A stretch of 13,749 nt of DNA from Prevotellaceae bacterium UBA7028. Lineage in GTDB: Bacteria > Bacteroidota > Bacteroidia > Bacteroidales > Bacteroidaceae. The notes below the pieces were generated by a model. It was not told the origin of the DNA. It ran no database searches and saw only the letters and a program-made list of their open reading frames with translations. Numbering within the stretch: the first letter of the stretch is position 1; the number at the start of each line of letters is the position of its first letter. The translations under genes and the position numbers were made by a program. The stretch lies in NCBI GenBank assembly GCA_002494215.1, contig DLBF01000065.1:1-13749 (forward strand), given 5' to 3'. Shown here in pieces: positions 6,110-12,270 of the stretch.

Positions 6110-8491
6110 TTACTTCTTTTTCCCCTTAGGGGCTTTTGAAAGGTCAAGAACACGTACGTTGCGGAACTTCAAACCAGCACCATGACCGAGGAAACCAATG
6201 TGGCCGGTCTTGTTGAACATACCGGGGTGGTTGCGGTGGTCAACAGTGTAGGGGTTGTTGTCGCTTCCGTCGGGGGCTACATTGTGGCCCTGGCAAGCTT
6301 CCTTGATGTCGCCATCCACAATAACCTCGCCATTAACGGTAACGGTGATGTGATTGCCCTGAACGCGGATTTCCTCCTCGCTCCACTCGCCCAGAGGCTT
6401 GTGCTTGATACGCTTGGCAGGGATAACACCGTAAACGGAGCCATGAACCTGGTACTCGCGCAGGCCAGCATACATGGGAGCATCGTGATCCAGAATCTGG
6501 CACTCGCACATACCATAGTAAGCTGCATCTACACCCATCGGAGTACGGATACCCACACCATTGTTAACACCTGGGCGCAGGAAGCAGAATTCGAAGCGGA
6601 AGACGAAGTCGCGATACTCCTTGGCGGTGTACAGGTTGCTCTCGTTACCATAGTTGGCTGTTACATTGATGCAGCCGTTGATGGGAATGTAGCCAACCTT
6701 GTTACCAACGAAGTTGTCCAGGTTGGTACCGTCGAACAACAGCTCGAAGCCTTGTGCCTTCTCCTCGTCAGAAAGAACGTAAACAGGTGAGGGCTGCAAC
6801 TCAGAGATGATCTTCTTCAGTTCATCCACAGCATAGCCGTCGTCAGCAGTGCCATGAGCCTTATAGCGATCCATAGCCTTGGTAAGGTTCTCTTTTACAA
6901 TATTGTATTCAATATCCTCGTTGGTTTTATTGATAATGTCTTTCTCAGCTGTGGCAGCGGTGTAACCCAGGGTCTTGTCGTCGAGGTACTTGCCTGCCAA
7001 CAGGAAGGCATTACGTGTGGGAGTCTTGCCAAGGAAGTTCAGAATAGCCTTCTTCTGGTCGTCAGACTTGGCAAGTTGCATGGCTGTGTTCAGACCCTCA
7101 TAACGTGAATCAGCGTTCTTCTGATAGTTGCCCATCAGGTTGATGTAACCGTTCAGCGCTTTGTTGTCACCAGCTTTGGCAGCATTCAGCAATGGAGCGG
7201 CAGCTTTCAGGTTGGTGCTGCGTAACAGGGCATTAATGGCAGCTTGTGAACCGATCTTCTGAAGTTCCTCAACAGACTCGTTGGTGTTGGTAGAAGCCAG
7301 GATGGGGTAGAAACGCTCCTTGTTGGTAGCTTTCTTCATTTCGGCGCTGATAGCTTGATATTGCTGTTTGACATCCAGACTCTTGATGCTGGCAGAAAGA
7401 GCTTTCTGATAGTCGCCCATTTCAGAGTCACTGGCAGTGTCCAGCAACTGTGCTACCTTACTGATGTCATTCTTGCCTACAACACCTGCTAGTGCACTGC
7501 GGGCAATGGAATTATCCTTTGCCAAATCGAATACAACAGGAGCTGCGCTGGTGATGCGACGGAAGGACGCAAGGGCAAGCAGACGGTTTTGCTGCTGACC
7601 AGTAGTAACCTTCAGTGCCTCTGTTACCTTGCCAGAGATGTCGCCCTTGAAACTGAGCAATGCATTAAGGGCTTCCTGGAAATTATCGCCTCCCAGTTGA
7701 GCAATCAGAGCGGTAAGGGCATCCTCGCCGCCAATCTTGCCCAATGCCTCGATGGCAGCAACTGCCGGCTTGCCACCCTGTGTGAGCACCTTGTTGAGGA
7801 AGGGCTTCTGGTTCTCAATCTTATTGTCACCCAACCAATTGATGATGTCTGCCTTGCCCTCTTCTGTCTGAGATTTGTACTTGGCAACGACCTGCTTAGC
7901 CAAATCGTCGGTTACCAGATTGTTGGCAGTGGCAAACTTCAGGGCCTGCATGCGCAGCGCATTGTCCTTGGTCTTGAGGGTCTTAACAATGGCAGGGCCA
8001 GCATTAGCACCCAATTTCTTCAGGTTGTCGTATGCCTGAGCATAGGGTGTGGCACCTGCATGCTCGCTGAACTCAATGGGTTTCTCGTCGCCTGCCAACA
8101 GACGAATCTGTGACTGCAGGAACTGCTTCACATACTGGTCCGGAGCTTTAGGGGCAGCGGCTTTCAGACCATCGAGGACAGCCTGCTTGTACTTAGCATT
8201 GGCTGAGGCATAGTTGGTAACACCATTAATGGCATATTCTACCAGATTGTTCTTGGCCTTCTCTGTGGGTTGCAACATAGCGGCCAGGATTTCGATAGAC
8301 TGAGGAGCGGTCTTGGCGATGTCCTCCATCTCGCGATTAAAGTCGGTCTGATTCTGCAGAGGCATCAGTGCCAATGCATCCTGCACAATGGTCTGTGTAG
8401 TTCTCTGCCTTGCATCTTGTGCAAAGGTGGGTGTTGTGGTGACCGTCAGCATCAGAACGGCCAGCAACAATATATTAAATATCTTCTTCAT
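6110..8491 (-). CDS. HEAT-repeat protein with C-terminal DUF1080 (3-keto-disaccharide hydrolase) domain
   Basis: This is a 793-residue exported protein. A signal peptide covers residues 1-24 (MKKIFNILLLAVLMLTVTTTPTFA). Residues ~60-560 are Ala/Leu-rich helical repeats of HEAT type, clearest at ~240-285 (AAIEALGKIGGEDALTALIAQL). Residues ~579-783 form a DUF1080 domain (PF06439) with its usual landmarks: GFELLFDGTNLDNF, NNGVGIRTP, YGMCECQILDHD, YQVHGSVYG, GEWSEEEIRVQG and GHIGFLGHG. Proteins of this family act on 3-keto-glycosides made by Gfo/Idh/MocA oxidoreductases, by elimination or hydrolysis of the glycosidic bond. The gene directly follows such an oxidoreductase, so the two probably form one pathway in the periplasm. 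No promoter is visible in the 150-bp gap before it, so it is likely co-transcribed with 8642-9946. The substrate is unknown. Confidence 0.85.
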   Translation of the reverse strand: MKKIFNILLLAVLMLTVTTTPTFAQDARQRTTQTIVQDALALMPLQNQTDFNREMEDIAKTAPQSIEILAAMLQPTEKAKNNLVEYAINGVTNYASANAKYKQAVLDGLKAAAPKAPDQYVKQFLQSQIRLLAGDEKPIEFSEHAGATPYAQAYDNLKKLGANAGPAIVKTLKTKDNALRMQALKFATANNLVTDDLAKQVVAKYKSQTEEGKADIINWLGDNKIENQKPFLNKVLTQGGKPAVAAIEALGKIGGEDALTALIAQLGGDNFQEALNALLSFKGDISGKVTEALKVTTGQQQNRLLALASFRRITSAAPVVFDLAKDNSIARSALAGVVGKNDISKVAQLLDTASDSEMGDYQKALSASIKSLDVKQQYQAISAEMKKATNKERFYPILASTNTNESVEELQKIGSQAAINALLRSTNLKAAAPLLNAAKAGDNKALNGYINLMGNYQKNADSRYEGLNTAMQLAKSDDQKKAILNFLGKTPTRNAFLLAGKYLDDKTLGYTAATAEKDIINKTNEDIEYNIVKENLTKAMDRYKAHGTADDGYAVDELKKIISELQPSPVYVLSDEEKAQGFELLFDGTNLDNFVGNKVGYIPINGCINVTANYGNESNLYTAKEYRDFVFRFEFCFLRPGVNNGVGIRTPMGVDAAYYGMCECQILDHDAPMYAGLREYQVHGSVYGVIPAKRIKHKPLGEWSEEEIRVQGNHITVTVNGEVIVDGDIKEACQGHNVAPDGSDNNPYTVDHRNHPGMFNKTGHIGFLGHGAGLKFRNVRVLDLSKAPKGKKK

Positions 8492-8502
8492 TGCAGTTTT
8501 TA

Positions 8503-8534
8503 GTTTGTAAGTTTATGAGTTTGTGAGTTGGTCG
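8503..8534 (+). repeat. Degenerate octamer array, GTTTRTRA family
   Basis: Four units with an 8-bp period: GTTTGTAA, GTTTATGA, GTTTGTGA and GTTGGTCG. Related GTTTGGTCGTTTGG follows at about 8549-8562. The array lies just upstream of the DUF1080 gene and would be in the 5' region of its message. Confidence 0.6.
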
Positions 8535-8579
8535 TTTAGTATATTAATCGTTTGGTCGTTTGGGGGAAATGACAAACAT

Positions 8580-8607
8580 CTAAGGTCTAGAGCCTAAAGT
8601 CTAATTA
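8580..8607 (-). repeat. Heptamer array, TTAGRCN family, minus orientation
   Basis: On the plus strand the units are CTAAGGT, CTAGAGC, CTAAAGT and CTAATTA with a 7-bp period. Reverse-complemented they read TTAGACT, TTAGGCT, CTAGACC and TTAG, the same family as the array at 483-516. Confidence 0.6.
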
Positions 8608-8609
8608 AT

Positions 8610-8641
8610 ATTCTTCACTCTTCACTCTTCATTCTTCACTC
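8610..8641 (+). repeat. Second copy of the 32-bp (CTTCAYT)4 element
   Basis: All 32 bases match 5835-5866. This copy is intergenic and abuts the stop codon (8642-8644) of the oxidoreductase gene. The sequences on either side of the two copies do not match, so the repeat itself is the shared unit. Confidence 0.85.
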
Positions 8642-9946
8642 TTAAATCATCTTTCCCCATTCGCCACGCATAGGCTGGTTGATAAGCAGGTTGGCAGCCT
8701 CGTCGTTGATGAAGAGCTGAGTTTTGGGGTCGAAGTGAAGGGTTCGGTTCAGGCGCAATGCACAAACACCCATATTTACAATGGTGGCACTGTGGTGGCC
8801 GTTTGTCTCGTTCAAGGCAAACTGGCGACGGTTGCGAACGCACTCCAGGAAGTCAGTGTTGCGTGGCTCTGGGTCAGGCATCTCGTTGATGAGCTCCTGC
8901 ACATTGGGGATGGTGCACTCGAAGCCCTTGTAAACCTTACCCTTTGGACCTTCGATGTAAGGTACCTTACCCTCACTCTCGAAGCCTTCGCCTTCCAGAA
9001 TAATCTGGCAACCATCCTCGTAAGTGTATGTAATGCTTCGCCAGATACCCACTGCATCGGGATGCTGCTGAGGAGCGTCTATCTCCACCTTAACGGGGAA
9101 GGTGTCGTCCTTGCCAAGGATGTACTGAACGGGGTCGATGTAATGCTGACCCATATCGGCCAAACCACCGCCGTCATAGTCGAAGTAGCCACGGAAGGTC
9201 TGGTGCGTACGATGAATATTATAGGGCTTGTAGGGAGCCGGACCTAACCACAGGTCGTAATCCAGTTCCTTGGGGATGGGCTGAACCTCCAGGTTCTCTT
9301 TTCCTACCCAGTAGAATTTCCAGGTGAAGCCTGTAGCGCCAGAGATGCGAACCTTTAGGGGCCAACCCAGCAGGCCGCTATCCACCAGCTTCTTCAGGGG
9401 TTTAACATCTGTTCCCAGTCCGTAGAAGGTATCCTTGAAGCGGAACCATGTATTCAGGCGGAACACGCGGGCATTACGCTTAACAGCCTCTTCTACGCGC
9501 TTGCCCTCACCAATGGTACGTGTCATTGGTTTCTCACAGAAAATATCCTTTCCGGCATTGGCAGCTTCAACCGACATGATCCCGTGCCAATGGGGTGGGG
9601 TTGCAATATGGACAATATCAACGTTGGGGTCGTGAATAAGCTCGCGGAAGTCGTGATATGCCTTCACTGTCTCGTTGAAATTCTTTTTGGCAGCTGCTAC
9701 TGCAGAATCCAGATGCTTCTGGTCTACGTCGCATACTGCTACCAAGCGACATGACTGGTCACTTGCAAAGTGGTGACCTGAACGTCCTATACCGCCTACA
9801 CCGATGATACCGCGTGTAAGCTGATCGCTGGGTGCAACAAAGTTGTTAGCTCCACCCATCTTACCCAGCACCTCGCGGGGCAAGATACTGAACAGTGCCG
9901 ATGCGGCAGCAGTTCTCTTAAGAAAAGTTCTTCTGTTTAGTGCCAT
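8642..9946 (-). CDS. Gfo/Idh/MocA-family NAD(P)-dependent oxidoreductase, exported
   Basis: This is a 434-residue sugar oxidoreductase. The N-terminus has a Tat-type leader (NRRTFLKR at 4-11, then a hydrophobic stretch to ~22), typical of the family members that fold with bound cofactor before export. Residues ~43-165 are the Rossmann domain with GVGGIG at 49-54, the acidic strand end VCDVD at 71-75 and the family motif EKPMT at 138-142. The C-terminal domain contains the catalytic-site motif DMGQHYID at 264-271, with His268 as the likely proton acceptor. The probable reaction is oxidation of a sugar hydroxyl, often at C3 of a glycoside, passing a keto-glycoside to the DUF1080 protein encoded 150 bp downstream. 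It has its own promoter at 9986-10017. The sugar acted on cannot be told from sequence. Confidence 0.88.
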   Translation of the reverse strand: MALNRRTFLKRTAAASALFSILPREVLGKMGGANNFVAPSDQLTRGIIGVGGIGRSGHHFASDQSCRLVAVCDVDQKHLDSAVAAAKKNFNETVKAYHDFRELIHDPNVDIVHIATPPHWHGIMSVEAANAGKDIFCEKPMTRTIGEGKRVEEAVKRNARVFRLNTWFRFKDTFYGLGTDVKPLKKLVDSGLLGWPLKVRISGATGFTWKFYWVGKENLEVQPIPKELDYDLWLGPAPYKPYNIHRTHQTFRGYFDYDGGGLADMGQHYIDPVQYILGKDDTFPVKVEIDAPQQHPDAVGIWRSITYTYEDGCQIILEGEGFESEGKVPYIEGPKGKVYKGFECTIPNVQELINEMPDPEPRNTDFLECVRNRRQFALNETNGHHSATIVNMGVCALRLNRTLHFDPKTQLFINDEAANLLINQPMRGEWGKMI

Positions 9947-9985
9947 AATAAGGGTATTTTCATAGATTATTTATGTTGTGTGAGG

Positions 9986-10017
9986 CAAAATTAGAAATTT
10001 CTATGGAAACAACCAAA
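9986..10017 (-). promoter_or_regulatory. Bacteroidetes-type promoter of the oxidoreductase-DUF1080 operon
   Basis: On the minus strand, TTTG (10017-10014) is followed after exactly 20 bases by TAATTTTG (9993-9986), a full match to TTTG-N19/21-TAnnTTTG. The start would be near 9979, about 33 bases before ATG 9946. The -33 box lies about 12 bases past the stop of the PorE-like gene, so the operon is transcribed separately from it. Confidence 0.7.
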
Positions 10018-10028
10018 ATTAACAAGAA

Positions 10029-12239
10029 TTATTCTTTTTCTTGCTCGGGTTTTGGATTTTCTTCTGATTTTGTCGCCTCATCAGCGGGTTTAACCTTATC
10101 AAAAAGCTTATAAGTGGTACGCAATACCTTAAATTCCGTACGACGGTTATAAGCGTGGCATATTTCTTGTTTCTCGACATCCTCTAAGCGAAGAATAAAG
10201 GCTTCTGTAAGTGTGTCGCCCTCATGCAGGAAGTCGTTCTGCTCTGCTATCTTACGTGTTACCACCTTGGGCTTCTTCTCGCCATAGCCAACAGGGGTAA
10301 GGCGCTCAGCCTCGATGCCGTGTTCAATCAGATAGTTGACAACACTCTCGGCACGACGCTGGCTCAGTTTCTCGTTATATTCGTCCTTGCCTCGGAAGTC
10401 GCAATGCGAGGAAAGTTCAATGGTGACATTAGGATTCTCGTTCAGCAGGTCCACCAAACTGTCCAAGGCCTGCGTGCTGTTTTCTGTAAGGGCAGCGCTA
10501 TCGAACTCATAGAACACATTGCGGATAAGCACGGGGTTGTTGATGCTGGCCAATGGGAATTGCAGAACAAACTCCTGACTGACGCTGCTGGTGTCGACAT
10601 GCAGTTCCTCCTTGTGGTTCAGATAACCTGTGCAGGTGCCTAGGAAGACGTAGTCTACGTTGGGCTGAACCTCCTGTACAAAGGATCCGTCGCCATGGAC
10701 GCTCAGTTTCTGATACGTTCCATCATTGCCAACCATATAGACAAGGCCCTCGGGTAGCTCATAGCCGTCCTTTTCGTACACCCATCCCTTTACGGTGTGG
10801 ATAACTTCGGGGCATTCAAAGGACATGATATGATCCCATCCGCGGGCATCGCCTCTGTTGGTGCAGAAGTATCCTCTGTTGTGCAGTCCCTCGAATGTCA
10901 TGCCAAAGTCGTCTCCGCTACTGTTCATGGGTACCTTCAGGTTCTCTATCTGCCAGTTACCTGTTACAGTATCGCGCTTAGCTTTGAAGATGTCCAAACC
11001 GCCCATACCAACGTGCCCGTTGCTCGAGAAGTAAAGTTCTCCATTTGGACGGAAAGAAGGAAACATCTCGTCGCCTTCTGTGTTGATGGGCTCGCCTACG
11101 TTCTCAACGCCTCCTAAGCCGCCACCCTCCATAAGGGCGATGCGCCAGATATCCTTTCCGCCATAGCCACCTGGCATATCGCTGGTAAAGTACAGCCATT
11201 TGCCGTCGGGTGAGATGGTAGGATGGGCGTAGCTGGAAAGCGTGTCCTTGGTAATCTGCAGCAACTGTGGTTTGCTCCATGAGGCATCGCTGCGCTGGCT
11301 GGTGTATATCTCGGCATAGCGGGGATAGTCAGGGTCGTAAGTGCAACGAGTAAGGTACATGGTCTTTCCGTCGGGCGAGAAGCAGCAGGCACCTTCATCG
11401 TATTCGCTGTTCAGTTCACCTTCGGCCATCTCAGGACTTCCCCATTTACCCTTGTCGTCTTTTTTGCTGAAGAAAATATCCGAGCTCTTGGTTCCTGTGA
11501 TACCGCTTATCTCGTCTCCGGTAGCCTGAGGGCGTGTGGTAGAGAAGTAGAGTTGATCGGCTTCGCTGCCAAGAAGCATAGGCGAGTAATCGGCACGCCT
11601 GCTACTTAGGATGGGTTCCTTCTTGATGCTATAAAGCGTGGGCTTATTCTTCCAAATGGGAGCCTGCATACATCCTTGAATACCATTGATGGCAAGCTTG
11701 GCGCCAGGCACCATCTCCAGATAGGTTTTATAGTTCTTGATGGCGGTTTTATAGTCACCTTGCTTGTGCTGCAACTGGGCCAGATAGAGCCATGCCAAAG
11801 TGTCTGGGTAATTGTAGCGGACGGCATTCTGGTAGGCACCAATGGCTTTGGCGTTATAGTTAATCTTTCTGTAGCACTCTGCCATCTTCCAGGCCCGGAC
11901 GCCACGCTTCTCTTTTTCTGTGGTCTTGGTACGGGCGTAGGCTTTCTTGTATTCGGCAGCAGCATCAAAGTATTCGCCAATGGCATAAAACTGATCGCCT
12001 TTCTTCAGGTGGTTGTCGGCACCACAGGAAGAGAGCAGGCATACTCCTGCAAGAATAAAAAGGAGATAAAAGGAGATAAAGGGAGATAGAAAGGAGATAA
12101 AGGGAGATAAAGGGAGATAGAAGGGAGATAAAGGGAGATAAAGGGAGATAGAAGAAGACAAAAGACGGGTGTGTCGTCCTCTATCTTCTGACGCTGAAAA
12201 GCGGCAGTCTTTCTCTATCTTCCTATCCTTTCCTAACAT
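10029..12239 (-). CDS. porE: PorE-like lipoprotein: TPR, PD40 propeller, regulatory beta domain and OmpA domain
   Basis: This is a 736-residue outer-membrane-associated lipoprotein. A lipobox LLSSC places the lipidated cysteine at residue 72. Domains in order: TPR helices ~77-180 (GDQFYAIGEYFDAAAEYKKAY), a WD40-like PD40 propeller ~210-475 (CCFSPDGKTMYLT, PTISPDGKWLYFTSD, PSFRPNGELYFSSNG), a carboxypeptidase-regulatory-like beta domain ~478-565, and an OmpA peptidoglycan-binding domain ~570-715 (ELSSHCDFRG, LSQRRAESVVNYL). This is the order known for Porphyromonas gingivalis PorE of the type IX secretion system, which anchors the machine to the cell wall. Orthology rather than mere shared architecture is inference. 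The signal region is abnormally long, because a 3 x 31-bp array encodes residues ~29-59. ATG 12239 is the only Met before the lipobox. The gene lies 31 bp after topB. Confidence 0.8.
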   Translation of the reverse strand: MLGKDRKIEKDCRFSASEDRGRHTRLLSSSISLYLPLSPFYLPLSPFISFLSPFISFYLLFILAGVCLLSSCGADNHLKKGDQFYAIGEYFDAAAEYKKAYARTKTTEKEKRGVRAWKMAECYRKINYNAKAIGAYQNAVRYNYPDTLAWLYLAQLQHKQGDYKTAIKNYKTYLEMVPGAKLAINGIQGCMQAPIWKNKPTLYSIKKEPILSSRRADYSPMLLGSEADQLYFSTTRPQATGDEISGITGTKSSDIFFSKKDDKGKWGSPEMAEGELNSEYDEGACCFSPDGKTMYLTRCTYDPDYPRYAEIYTSQRSDASWSKPQLLQITKDTLSSYAHPTISPDGKWLYFTSDMPGGYGGKDIWRIALMEGGGLGGVENVGEPINTEGDEMFPSFRPNGELYFSSNGHVGMGGLDIFKAKRDTVTGNWQIENLKVPMNSSGDDFGMTFEGLHNRGYFCTNRGDARGWDHIMSFECPEVIHTVKGWVYEKDGYELPEGLVYMVGNDGTYQKLSVHGDGSFVQEVQPNVDYVFLGTCTGYLNHKEELHVDTSSVSQEFVLQFPLASINNPVLIRNVFYEFDSAALTENSTQALDSLVDLLNENPNVTIELSSHCDFRGKDEYNEKLSQRRAESVVNYLIEHGIEAERLTPVGYGEKKPKVVTRKIAEQNDFLHEGDTLTEAFILRLEDVEKQEICHAYNRRTEFKVLRTTYKLFDKVKPADEATKSEENPKPEQEKE
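12062..12154 (-). repeat. 3 x 31-bp tandem repeat of decamer units inside the PorE-like signal sequence
   Basis: Nine GGAGAT cores (plus strand) start at 12062, 12072, 12082, 12093, 12103, 12113, 12124, 12134 and 12144, giving a 10-10-11 spacing and a 31-bp superperiod. Units 12093-12123 and 12124-12154 are identical; 12062-12092 differs at two positions. On the coding strand no stop codon occurs in any frame within the array. Because 31 is not a multiple of three, loss or gain of one unit shifts the frame of the downstream lipoprotein. Confidence 0.9.
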
Positions 12240-12270
12240 AATTAACGTGATTATTCTATATAATAACGTA

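Noticed and set aside
6182..6790. Open frame of 202 codons antisense to the DUF1080 domain
   Set aside because: The sense strand encodes clear family motifs throughout; the antisense product is a Val/Ala-rich shadow with no landmarks.
1781..9946. Classical polysaccharide utilization locus
   Set aside because: No SusC/SusD-type pair, hybrid two-component system or further glycosidase is present in the window.
10029..12239. PorE-like gene as a pseudogene because of the odd N-terminus
   Set aside because: The frame is intact from ATG to stop and all domains including the lipobox are present; only the signal region is unusual.
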